From the NCBI RefSeq assembly GCF_014199945.1, contig NZ_JACHOR010000004.1:372001-436000 (forward strand): DNA of 64,000 bases. Direction: 5' to 3'. The position numbers and the translations under genes were made by a program. Under the pieces are notes generated by a model. It was not told where the DNA came from. It searched no databases and saw only the letters and a program-made list of their open reading frames with translations. Of this stretch, positions 8,163 through 16,689 are shown piece after piece (the stretch's first letter is position 1; each line of letters begins with the position of its first letter). Origin of the DNA: Brevundimonas variabilis (GTDB lineage: Bacteria > Pseudomonadota > Alphaproteobacteria > Caulobacterales > Caulobacteraceae).

Positions 8163-9455
8163 CTACACGATCGGCTCTTGTTCTTGTGCGGCGGTCTCGG
8201 CCATTTCCCGGAAGCTGTTCACTTGGTTTGAGATGTCCCTGAGAATCGGCAGGAGCATTGTGGCCTGGGCCTGGAGGGTGTCGGCCTTCAGCTCCTTAAG
8301 GGCTTTGGCGAGGTCCGAGAGCGTTTTGACCGGAGTGTTCTGCTCCTTGTGGGCGCCTTGGGCGATGGCGAGACGCCAGATGGGGATTGCCTCAGACGGC
8401 GCGCTGATCTGGAGCCGGCGGGCGAAGTTGGTGAAACCGGTCTGTGCGTCATAGCGGGCGATCTTCTGCCAAGCCCGGATGTCCTCCGCCTTTTGGAAGA
8501 CGTTTGCGCTCTTGTCGTCTTCCTCGTCGCCGCCGGCGCCGTTTCGGGGTTGCGAGAAGGCCCATTGGAACAGCGCTTCCTCGGCGTCGTCCTTCAGGTT
8601 GAGATCCCGGCTCTCAAACCCGAATTCCTCACGGGCGTGCTTGTGAGCCAGTATGAGATCAAAGAAGTACTGGTCGCCGTCCTTGAAGCGGTTGCCCGCT
8701 TCCTCGACACGCTCGCCATACATCATCTTGAAGTGGCTGAAGGCTGATGCAGCCTGGATCGCGCGGCGGATTTCCTCGGGCTTCATGGGCAGTTGGTGCG
8801 CGACGGTGTTTAGAACATCGTCTTCGAGCGCGAGCGTTTCGTCAGGGCCGTGCTTCTTGCCGAACGCGGCGCGATAGAGCGTCAGGATGTACAGATTGGT
8901 AGCATAGGGCGTCCAGTTTTTGGCCGGAGAGATGTGGCGGACGCCGAGGAGGCGAGGCAGTTTCTCCTTCAACTCGGCGGCGGTGTCGGCGTGGACGGGA
9001 TAGACTCGGACGTTGTTGGTCTGGGCGACCAGGGCCTGGATGGCGTCAACAAGATCGCGCTGACGGCGCAGTTCGTTCGGGGCAAAGCCGCCCTTGGTCA
9101 TACGCTCGAGTTTGGCGAGCTCCTTGGGGAGGCGCAGCCGCACATTGCCGAGCACGGAGATCCGGGTGTTGCCCTCGACTACGACGGCCTTTTTCGAGCC
9201 TGGCGGGCACCAGACGATTATCGGATCGACCGGCGTCCAGCCCTGCTCAATGATCATGCTCTCCAGCGCGCCGGCGTTGTATACCTCGTACACCCGTTTC
9301 ACGAGATCGGGCTGGCGCGCAGGATCCAGCAGCAATGCCGTGTCCTCATAGCCAGGTGCCGGTTCGGGCGAGATGCGGGGGTTATTTGGGTCAAGGAAGA
9401 TGTCCGTAAGGGCCATCTCGGTGGGCGGATTGAAGTCCGAATGCTGCGATGTCAT
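8163..9455 (-). CDS. ParB/Srx-like domain protein
   Basis: A 430-residue protein. The N-terminal portion reads like a ParB-type nucleotide-binding domain: LTDIFLDPNNPRISPEP (about 16-32), SMIIEQGWTPVDPIIV (66-81) and VVVEGNTRISVL (91-102), matching the ParB order of entry strand, L-x-x-S-I-x-x-x-G and E-G-N-R-R. The helical remainder, about 300 residues, is unassigned. Its start overlaps the stop of the helicase gene (ATGA at 9452-9455), so helicase and ParB-like protein form one operon. It converges on the HNH gene with 24 bases between stops. A role as DNA or phosphorothioate sensor is inferred from context. Confidence 0.75.
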   Translation of the reverse strand: MTSQHSDFNPPTEMALTDIFLDPNNPRISPEPAPGYEDTALLLDPARQPDLVKRVYEVYNAGALESMIIEQGWTPVDPIIVWCPPGSKKAVVVEGNTRISVLGNVRLRLPKELAKLERMTKGGFAPNELRRQRDLVDAIQALVAQTNNVRVYPVHADTAAELKEKLPRLLGVRHISPAKNWTPYATNLYILTLYRAAFGKKHGPDETLALEDDVLNTVAHQLPMKPEEIRRAIQAASAFSHFKMMYGERVEEAGNRFKDGDQYFFDLILAHKHAREEFGFESRDLNLKDDAEEALFQWAFSQPRNGAGGDEEDDKSANVFQKAEDIRAWQKIARYDAQTGFTNFARRLQISAPSEAIPIWRLAIAQGAHKEQNTPVKTLSDLAKALKELKADTLQAQATMLLPILRDISNQVNSFREMAETAAQEQEPIV

Positions 9456-11884
9456 GCGACGTCCTTTCGGCGATCGGTAAGTACAAGGAGCTGGCGATCA
9501 CGCCCGGTGTCCGACAAGAGCCGGTCAAGCCGAGAGGCGTGGGCGAAGGGCAGAGGCGGCCAAGGACGGGTGGCCGTAAGACGGGCGTACTCCGCGAGCT
9601 GGGCTGTCGGGTCAAGAGAACGTAGCTCATGACGCATGTCGTTTAGCCAGGCCGTCAGGGCGAGAACGGTCGGCGCGTCCAAGGGGACCGCTTCTGACCC
9701 GCCGAGGGGCAGATCGCTTTTAAGGACCGCGGCGACGTCGTTGCGGTCTGTCAGATAGGCGTTGGCGACGGTTGTTCGGTTGTGACAGTCCACAAGGAAC
9801 GCCTCGAGCGCCGGCGGCAGGTCCAGGCGATGATGGAAGGCTGCGTAGGTGAGCCAACTGGATGCGGAAAGACGACCGCCGGGCCTCCCCGCCTGGGCGG
9901 GTCCGCGCGTGTCGTAGAGTTCTTCGCGCGCCCAGAAGGCGGCGGTCAGAAGTTCGACGAACTGACGCCAGAGCGATCCGGCCCGCGTATCACGCTCCAG
10001 TCCGAGTTCAGGGCCAATGGTGTCCAGATATTCGGTCGGATCCGAGTGTTTGGCGCCGGACAGGCTGAATCGGTTGAACACCTCGCGGAACAGGGCGCTG
10101 TTCGCGGGTGTCTCCACGAAGACCCCCCAACGCGCTTCATCGGCGAACCGTCCCGGATCTCCGAAATAAGGGTGGCCGTAGAAGAGAAGACGCGGCGCCT
10201 CGCCCGGGGCTAGTCCATTCAGTGCTCGCATGGCGACGGCGGCCTGTGGTGCCGCGACACGGTGAGCCTGGAGCAGGCTCTGGACCTTCGCGCGCAGATC
10301 GTCGGGCCCGGCGAAGTCTTCGTCCACCAGGCGGGGCCGGAGATAGTCGTCGATCTCCTGGTAGAGCCAGCGCTGGTCGAACCGGTAAGCCAGGTCCGGG
10401 TTGTCCGCCTGGACGACGAAGGCCTGTCGCTTGCCAGGGGCATATCGCACGCAACGGCCGGCGGCCTGCATCAGCTTGATGACGCTGTTCGTCTCGTAGG
10501 TGATGACGACGGCGTTGATCGCCGGATCATCGAAGCCCTCGAGCAGAAGCTGGGCGGAAATCAGGAGGGCTCGCGGCTTGCCGGCGAACAGGTCCACGAA
10601 ATCCTCGTTTGACACGCCATGGGAGTTGCCGCCCCCGTGGATGAAGCCGACGTCGTCCGCGGTCAGGGAGTGGTCCTTCTCGGCCGACAGGCGGCGTTGG
10701 AAGGCCTCATGGAACCGCATCAGCTGGTCTACCCGATTGACCAGGACGAGGGTCTTGGTGAACCGGTCCATCGTTTCGTTGATCAGCAGATCCACAAGGT
10801 TCGTCAGGTCGGCGTCGGTCCAGTTGAAGGTCTCGACACTGATGGTCTCGAACTGTGGGCGAAGAATCGCGTTGCGCTCCGCCAGCTCGCGATAGGTGAT
10901 GGTGAAGGCGATTTCGTCGATGCCGATCGGCAGCCGGTCGGTGCGAATGGGCGTGGCGGTGAGTAGCAGAACGGGGAAGGCGGCGATTGCCTCGAAGATC
11001 GGTCGATAAGACTTGGCCGCCGCGTGGTGGGCCTCATCAATGACGACCAGAGCCGGACGCGTATCCTCATTGAGAAGATCAGCGATCTCGCCGACCATTA
11101 CGAAGCGGATACGTGTCGCCAGCTTTAGGACATCCGGAGGCAGGCTCGCCGGATCGGCGGCGAGAAGCTTGTTCAGCTCGCGGAACGCCTGGGTTCGCAG
11201 TGTGTGCCGGTGCGTAACCCACACCACGCGCGATGTCGGCGATGGCGCGCGCGCCAAGACTTCAAGGATGATGCGCAACGCTGTGCGGGTCTTGCCGGCG
11301 CCGGTCGGCAGAACCAGGCCGACCTTGCCGCTCGGCCGGCGGCGAAAGGCGTCAAGGCACCGGGCGACGGCTGTGTCCTGGTAGCTCCAGTCCGGGCGCA
11401 GGTCAGAGGTCGCGGAAGGGGAGGAGACGGGGCGATTGCCCAGGACCCGCGTCGAGGTCTTGTGCGGCGCCGGGACCCGTCGCCCCAACGCGGCGGCCAG
11501 AACCGCAACGGGTATGCCGATCGTCCGGGCGATGTCCTCTGGTTCGGCGCCGTCCTGGACGAGCAGCGGCCCCGCCTGCTCGGCTATATTAGCGAATTCG
11601 AAGGCGGTGTCGTCGCGATCCTCAGCCCAGCCACGATGAACGAGGATGGCGGCGGCCTTCTTGACCAGCTCCAGCGTCAGGTCGTTCACCCCCCGCGCAA
11701 CGTCGTCGGACAGCAGGGCCTGGATACGATTGACGTGGATCGGACGGGTGTCGCCCTCGCTGGCCAGAACGTCGTTCAGACGCTTGGCGGTCGCCGTCAC
11801 GCTCCGGTTCTCCAAATAGAACGGGATCAGGAAGCCTTGGACGAGCGCCTGGACGGCCTCGCTGCGTACACTATGACGAGCCAT
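9452..11884 (-). CDS. SF2 DEAH-type helicase/ATPase
   Basis: An 810-residue protein with clear superfamily 2 motifs: Walker A PTGAGKT (193-199), DEAH within VVIDEAHHAAA (283-286), motif III LLLTATP, and motif VI LMQAAGRCVRYAPG. This layout is shared with type I/III restriction helicases and DndH-like translocases. The N-terminal 165 residues are an unassigned helical domain, and the C-terminal 300 residues are also unassigned; no nuclease motif was seen in either. ATG 11884 (MARHSVRSEAVQ) is favoured, but an in-frame ATG at 11938 is possible, and neither has a strong ribosome binding site. Together with the overlapping ParB-like gene it could form the motor and sensor of a restriction complex. 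Confidence 0.85.
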   Translation of the reverse strand: MARHSVRSEAVQALVQGFLIPFYLENRSVTATAKRLNDVLASEGDTRPIHVNRIQALLSDDVARGVNDLTLELVKKAAAILVHRGWAEDRDDTAFEFANIAEQAGPLLVQDGAEPEDIARTIGIPVAVLAAALGRRVPAPHKTSTRVLGNRPVSSPSATSDLRPDWSYQDTAVARCLDAFRRRPSGKVGLVLPTGAGKTRTALRIILEVLARAPSPTSRVVWVTHRHTLRTQAFRELNKLLAADPASLPPDVLKLATRIRFVMVGEIADLLNEDTRPALVVIDEAHHAAAKSYRPIFEAIAAFPVLLLTATPIRTDRLPIGIDEIAFTITYRELAERNAILRPQFETISVETFNWTDADLTNLVDLLINETMDRFTKTLVLVNRVDQLMRFHEAFQRRLSAEKDHSLTADDVGFIHGGGNSHGVSNEDFVDLFAGKPRALLISAQLLLEGFDDPAINAVVITYETNSVIKLMQAAGRCVRYAPGKRQAFVVQADNPDLAYRFDQRWLYQEIDDYLRPRLVDEDFAGPDDLRAKVQSLLQAHRVAAPQAAVAMRALNGLAPGEAPRLLFYGHPYFGDPGRFADEARWGVFVETPANSALFREVFNRFSLSGAKHSDPTEYLDTIGPELGLERDTRAGSLWRQFVELLTAAFWAREELYDTRGPAQAGRPGGRLSASSWLTYAAFHHRLDLPPALEAFLVDCHNRTTVANAYLTDRNDVAAVLKSDLPLGGSEAVPLDAPTVLALTAWLNDMRHELRSLDPTAQLAEYARLTATRPWPPLPFAHASRLDRLLSDTGRDRQLLVLTDRRKDVA

Positions 11885-12020
11885 GAATGATCCATAGTTT
11901 CGGACGAGAAACGGATCAAGCCAAAAATGCGTTTGCATTCGTTAACGGCGCATGGCATGACAGTCGCCGAGAGGACCAAATGCCGGTGTAGCCATGATGC
12001 GGAAGAGCGAGCAGGACCAG

Positions 12021-12060
12021 AAAAACGAAACCCCGCGAGGGCCTGAGGGCTGTCGCGGGG
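12021..12060 (-). terminator. rho-independent terminator, minus strand
   Basis: On the minus strand an 8-bp perfect stem (CCCCGCGA with TCGCGGGG, 12031-12060) has a 14-base loop and is followed by TTTCGTTTTT (12030-12021). It would stop leftward transcripts coming from dndBCDE that run antisense through the Abi gene, and so insulate the helicase-ParB operon from the dnd operon. Confidence 0.75.
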
Positions 12061-12126
12061 CTCTGGGGGTCCGTGACCGTATGCTGTGCAGTGACGATCA
12101 GCGGCTCACGGGAGTCATATAAGCCA

Positions 12127-12780
12127 ATGCTCGCGCCTGTTCAACCGACTCTGTACACCAGTCTGACGCCCGTCATTTCCTCGGGACGTCTCAAGGTTTT
12201 CCTGCGCCATGCCGGTTTCGACCAAGCTCGCGCGCTCAAGCTCTACAAGTGGAATGCCGACTTGGGCGCCGCCTTTCATCTTCCGATCCAGGCGGTGGAG
12301 GTCGGGCTTCGCAACCGCGTCGATCAGGCCCTGCGGACCGTTTATGGCCAGGACTGGTGGAAGGACCCGGTCTTCCGCAAGGACGCGACCGCCAAGGCCC
12401 GCGACGACATCAAGACCGTCAAGAACCGGCTCTACCGCGAGAAGAAGACCATCACGACCGACCGGATCGTGGCCGGGCTCAGCTTCGGCTTCTGGGTAGC
12501 GATGCTCAGCCCGCGCTACAATCCCGCGATCTGGAGCGGCCAGCTGCGCACCGCCTTTGTCGGACTGCCGGTCGGCCGCGTTCGCGGTGACGTCTACGAT
12601 GCGGCGGCCGGCACGGCTTGGCTGCGCAATCGCATTGACCACCACGAACCGATCATCGGCCTCAACCTGACGGCCCGTTATTCGGGCATGATGGAGCTTC
12701 TCGGCTGGGTCTGCCCGATCAAGCTGGCCTGGATTCAGCCGCAGGCCCAAGTGATGCAGGTTCTGCGTCAGGCGCCCTAG
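12127..12780 (+). CDS. Abi-like HEPN protein (abortive infection type)
   Basis: A 217-residue protein resembling the Abi-like (Abi_2/AbiD) family of predicted HEPN ribonucleases. The N-terminus (LYTSLTPVISSGRLKVFLRHAG...ALKLYKWNADLGAAF) and the C-terminal LRNRIDHHEPI fit the family; the R-x4-H motif in RNRIDHHEP is the HEPN active-site pattern. ATG 12127 (MLAPVQPTLYT) is preferred over an extended frame to 12073. It lies on the opposite strand to dndE and their ends overlap by 4 bases (12777-12780). A backup cell-suicide or RNA-cleaving role next to the DNA modification system is plausible but inferred. Confidence 0.75.
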   Translation: MLAPVQPTLYTSLTPVISSGRLKVFLRHAGFDQARALKLYKWNADLGAAFHLPIQAVEVGLRNRVDQALRTVYGQDWWKDPVFRKDATAKARDDIKTVKNRLYREKKTITTDRIVAGLSFGFWVAMLSPRYNPAIWSGQLRTAFVGLPVGRVRGDVYDAAAGTAWLRNRIDHHEPIIGLNLTARYSGMMELLGWVCPIKLAWIQPQAQVMQVLRQAP

Positions 12781-13151
12781 GCCGCCAGGGCGACCAGGTT
12801 GGCGATATCGCGGATCTCTCGATCGCTGGCCAAAGTGGCGATGCCGCGGTGCAGGTGCAGCCGGAACTGCTGGGCCAAGGTGTCGTCGTCGACGGGTAAG
12901 CCGTCTTTCAGACACCGCGTCTTGAGCAGGGCGAGATAGACGTCGGCGTGGCGACCGCCAAAAACCCGCCAAGACATCTCGACGTTGGAGTCCGCCGGAA
13001 TCTTCGACGGCGGGGGGACATGAACGTCAGCTAACGACTGGCAAAAGGCCCAGCGACACAGCACGTTCCAGTGCTCGATGCCGGTGTAGCGTTTCAGCCG
13101 GATCAGCTGTTCACGGGCCTGCATAGACAGGCGGATATGTTCGATCGCCAT
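12777..13151 (-). CDS. dndE: DNA sulfur modification protein DndE
   Basis: A 124-residue protein at the family's usual length. The N-terminus IEHIRLSMQAREQLIRLKRYTGIEHWNVLCRWAF and the C-terminal HLHRGIATLA are typical. DndE binds nicked DNA and is required for putting sulfur into the backbone. It is the last gene of dndBCDE. The ATG overlaps the dndD stop by one base (TGATG). Its end overlaps the convergent Abi-like gene by 4 bases. Confidence 0.93.
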   Translation of the reverse strand: MAIEHIRLSMQAREQLIRLKRYTGIEHWNVLCRWAFCQSLADVHVPPPSKIPADSNVEMSWRVFGGRHADVYLALLKTRCLKDGLPVDDDTLAQQFRLHLHRGIATLASDREIRDIANLVALAA

Positions 13152-15136
13152 CAGGCTGCCTCCGCCGCGAAATAGCCGTCCTCGACCACGGTGCGGGCCT
13201 CGTCTTCATCGTAGCGCAAGCGGTATGTCCGACCCACCGAAGGCTTCAGCGCCTCGTAGTGGTCGCGGGTTATCTCTTCGTCTGTCGACAGCAGCATCAC
13301 CTGGTGGCTGGCGTTCGGGAAATAGTTGGCGACGAGACGGGCGCGATGCTCTGAATCCAGTCGGCCCAAAGGGGTGTCGATGACCATGGGTAGGGGGCGG
13401 CCCGAGGCGCGCCCCAGACCCCAGAGCATAGCGATCGCAAGGAGCTGACGCTCACCGGCTGAGAGCCGTTCAGCCGTGATGATCTCGCCGCGCGGCCCTG
13501 TCAGCTCCAGCATGAAGGTCTGTGGATCGATCCTCAGCCCCCGGACAAGATCGCGCTTGCGCACGAGCTGTTGGAAACTGTCCAGCACCAATTGCTCGAT
13601 CCGGGTGACGTGGCGATGGATCACCGCCTCGCGGAACCGACCCAGGGTGTCGCGGACGCGTCCGGAGTGATTGAGAATGCGACCGATGTCCTCCTGCTCG
13701 AAGTGGGCCCGTGCGGTGACTTCCAGTAATTTGGCCTCGCGATCGCGCAGGCTCTGGATTTCACGCTCGAGCCGCTGTTTTTCCTCTTCAAGGCGTCCAG
13801 CCTCAAAGGCGGCGATCCGATGCTGGTCGCGGGCGGCGTCGCGGGCGCTGATCAGGTCGCCCACCGAAGCCTCAGCCGGGACGGAAGCCAGCAGCCCGCG
13901 CAGGTGTTCGACAGTCTCGCGCATTTGGCGCGTCTGGGTGAGCAGATCGGCGGACTGGCGCGTGGCGGCTTCGAGCTCTTCGCCGGTCGTCAAGGCGTCC
14001 AAAGCCGCCAGACCCGCCGCGTCAAGGTTTAGAACCCGGGGCATGGCCGCGGCGCGGTCAAGCTGTTCGCGCCTGTCCTGGGCGAAGGCTTCCAAGGCTT
14101 TTCGGGCCTCGGACGGCAAGGCCTCCAGAGCGGGGTGGGCAATCAGGGCGGCGTGTTCGTCGGCCATGACCCCGGCCGTCGTTTCGCTGCGGCGGGCGGC
14201 TTCTTCATCGCTGGCGCGTAAAGCCACTTCGCCGAGCAGACCAGAAATCAGCTTGAGGGGCGTTGAGCCGGCGGCCGCGTCCCGCAGGGATCTTCGCAGC
14301 GCCTCAAGCGCGCGTTCGCTGACAGCCAGTTCGGCTTCCAGCCGGGATCGGTCCTGAAACAGAGCTCCGCCCTCTCGCTCATAGCGAGCGTCCAGGAGCT
14401 TGACCTCCTTGACGAGGTTGTCGACCTCGACGGCCTGGCTGGCGCTGGCCTGGTTGACGCGCACCCGGTCTGCGGTGAGGCGGTCTATGTCGGCGCGCAG
14501 GCTAGTCAGGGCCTCGGCTTCCGCCGGCGTCTTGAGATCGCCGCGATGGCGTCGTTCCAGCGCGTTTAGATCGGCGGCCAGGCGTTCGACGATGTCGAGC
14601 CCGAGCAGGTTCTGGATCGCGGTGCGGATCAGCCCAGGCGCCTCGTTCAAGTCCGCGTAGCCCTCGACCTTCTCACCGTCGAACAGAAACAGGGGCGCGA
14701 TGCGGGCGGGCAGAAGGTCTTCCACTTGGGCGCCCCAGTGTTCGGAGGCGGCCTTGTCGAGCTTGCCGTCGCGCAGCACCTGGAACTGTTCACGCGTATT
14801 GTCGCCGTTGCGCCAGGCGCGCGTCAGTCGCCAGCTCTGGGTCTCGCCGTCGATAGTGTAACGGAAAGCCACCTCCACCGAGGCGTCCGATGCGCCGTGC
14901 TGCCGATGCACCGAGCGTCTCAGGTATTCATCGTAGGCGAGGTCCGCGCGGCCGGCGCAATCAGCCCGGGCGCCGTAAAAAGCCAGCTGCAGGGCATCGA
15001 GCAAGGTGGTCTTGCCGCCGCCGTTCAGGCCGCCAAAGAGAATGATGGGTTTGTCTCGGGACATCGGCGTCAAGGTGATGGCCTGACGGCCGCCGTAAAC
15101 GCCGAAATCATGAAGTACCAGTTCGTCGAGGATCAT
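13151..15136 (-). CDS. dndD: DNA sulfur modification protein DndD, SMC-like ATPase
   Basis: A 661-residue ATPase of the Rad50/SMC type. Walker A is GGLNGGGKTTLLDAL near residue 35, the ABC signature is LSAGERQLLAIAML, and Walker B is PMVIDTPLGRLDSEHRARL. Long charged helices in between should form a coiled coil. DndD is thought to nick or remodel DNA for sulfur insertion, working with DndC and DndE. It starts at ATG 15136, overlapping the dndC stop (ATGA), and is coupled to dndE at the other end. Length and motif order match the family. Confidence 0.95.
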   Translation of the reverse strand: MILDELVLHDFGVYGGRQAITLTPMSRDKPIILFGGLNGGGKTTLLDALQLAFYGARADCAGRADLAYDEYLRRSVHRQHGASDASVEVAFRYTIDGETQSWRLTRAWRNGDNTREQFQVLRDGKLDKAASEHWGAQVEDLLPARIAPLFLFDGEKVEGYADLNEAPGLIRTAIQNLLGLDIVERLAADLNALERRHRGDLKTPAEAEALTSLRADIDRLTADRVRVNQASASQAVEVDNLVKEVKLLDARYEREGGALFQDRSRLEAELAVSERALEALRRSLRDAAAGSTPLKLISGLLGEVALRASDEEAARRSETTAGVMADEHAALIAHPALEALPSEARKALEAFAQDRREQLDRAAAMPRVLNLDAAGLAALDALTTGEELEAATRQSADLLTQTRQMRETVEHLRGLLASVPAEASVGDLISARDAARDQHRIAAFEAGRLEEEKQRLEREIQSLRDREAKLLEVTARAHFEQEDIGRILNHSGRVRDTLGRFREAVIHRHVTRIEQLVLDSFQQLVRKRDLVRGLRIDPQTFMLELTGPRGEIITAERLSAGERQLLAIAMLWGLGRASGRPLPMVIDTPLGRLDSEHRARLVANYFPNASHQVMLLSTDEEITRDHYEALKPSVGRTYRLRYDEDEARTVVEDGYFAAEAA

Positions 15137-16689
15137 GCCGACTGCTCCGCCGCGGGATCGAGCGGCGGTTCAGGCGCGAAAGACAGAGCGCCGTCGATCC
15201 CGTCGTCGTCGCGCAGCCCCTCGATGAGGTCGCGTCTGCGGAGCGCCGTCGCCTGCGCTTCGGCCTTGTTTTCATAGGACCCGCGCCGCAGAGAATGTTC
15301 CAGAGCTTTGAACAGCCCCGCCCGACGGGCCATGCTGCTGTGCTGCCGCTCAAGATCCAGAAGTTCTCGCGTCAGTTCGAAATGCAGGACGTCGTCGCCG
15401 CAGAGCTCACGCAAGACGTCGACTTCCTCTCGCCCGAATGCGGCTCCGTCATCCAGGCGTCCATCCGGGAAAGGCACGCCAAGCACTTCCTCGTAGATGC
15501 CGGGCAGACTGTCTTCGATCTCGTGCTTTTCGACGACCCACAGCCGGCGGATTTCGCGAAGCTCGGGCAGGGTGATCAGTTCGATCGTGTCGGAGTGCTC
15601 CGGACCGTTCAGTCGAATATGTCGCTGGGCTTCCAGAACCCGACGCAGCCACGTCTCACGGGCGCTCTGCGCATAGGGACCGTGGACGATGTCGTCGTTG
15701 AACACCTGCAGGCTACCGTTCATTTTGCGGAAGTCACGCAGGTGCTTGTCGTTGCGCTTGCCGTTCTCTCCTCTGACATCCAGCTCGTTGCGCAGCTGCA
15801 GAAGGGGCAGCATCCACTCCTTCTCGACGTCGTTCTGAATCATGGCGGTCATGGACTTGTCCTGCTCGACCATGGTGCAGACCCAGCAGCCGAAACGGCT
15901 GTCGCCACAGCTGGGCGTCGTGGCGTCGATGACGAGCGGGCATTCCCCGTCCGCCGAGGCGCCCTGATACATCGTCAGCAGATCCTTGTTAGGGAAACCC
16001 CAAGGGTTCTTGCGCTGCATCAGGAAGGTCCAGACGTCGTCGTTGGTCCAAGCTTCGATGGGCGAATAGACGTAGGAGTTTGGCAGTTTGCCGTTGGGGC
16101 TAAGCTTGTCCCGCACGCGCTTGCTCTCGTAGCGCTCCATAGCCTTGGATCGGGCATGGCTTTCGGCCTTGCGCGTCCCGAGGACAACAATGGCTTCGCC
16201 GCTAGCCTTGACCACGCGATTGATGAACCGGTTTGATGGATTGATCTTGAGGCGGTCGGTGCACCAGCGAAACTTCGCGCGGGGCGCCGGATAGCCGCGC
16301 CCGATCAGGGTGGTCCAGAAGCTCTCGCTGGGATCCGGCGTCAGCCGGTGAGAGGTGAGGGGCAGCCCGGCGGCCGCGGCTGCCTCGCCCATCCGGTCGA
16401 GGGAACGTCCCACCCAGGCGGCTACGATCGGGTTCTCGACCAAGGTGTCGGTGCTGATTACATAGACTGGCTTGGTCCGTTCGGTCGGCGGCACCTGGGT
16501 CAGGGCCGCCCAGACCAGCTGGAGGGTCGCAGTGGAATCCTTTCCGCCGCTATAGCCCACCACCCAAGGGATGCTGTCGGCGCGGTAGAGTTCGACAATC
16601 TCCTCGACTAGTCCGGCGATCGTCGGCCCGAAGCCAAGAGGCTTGAACGCCGTCGGACGCTCGGACGGATAGATTTTCAGCTGGGTCAT
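15133..16689 (-). CDS. dndC: phosphorothioation sulfurtransferase DndC
   Basis: A 518-residue PAPS-reductase-like enzyme with an ATP pyrophosphatase P-loop SGGKDSTATLQL near residue 48. It also has the cysteine cluster typical of DndC, including TPSCGDSRFGCWVCTMVEQD, which holds a 4Fe-4S cluster. DndC activates the DNA backbone and accepts sulfur from DndA. The start ATG 16689 overlaps the dndB stop by 4 bases. All core residues look intact, so the enzyme should be active. Confidence 0.96.
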   Translation of the reverse strand: MTQLKIYPSERPTAFKPLGFGPTIAGLVEEIVELYRADSIPWVVGYSGGKDSTATLQLVWAALTQVPPTERTKPVYVISTDTLVENPIVAAWVGRSLDRMGEAAAAAGLPLTSHRLTPDPSESFWTTLIGRGYPAPRAKFRWCTDRLKINPSNRFINRVVKASGEAIVVLGTRKAESHARSKAMERYESKRVRDKLSPNGKLPNSYVYSPIEAWTNDDVWTFLMQRKNPWGFPNKDLLTMYQGASADGECPLVIDATTPSCGDSRFGCWVCTMVEQDKSMTAMIQNDVEKEWMLPLLQLRNELDVRGENGKRNDKHLRDFRKMNGSLQVFNDDIVHGPYAQSARETWLRRVLEAQRHIRLNGPEHSDTIELITLPELREIRRLWVVEKHEIEDSLPGIYEEVLGVPFPDGRLDDGAAFGREEVDVLRELCGDDVLHFELTRELLDLERQHSSMARRAGLFKALEHSLRRGSYENKAEAQATALRRRDLIEGLRDDDGIDGALSFAPEPPLDPAAEQSA

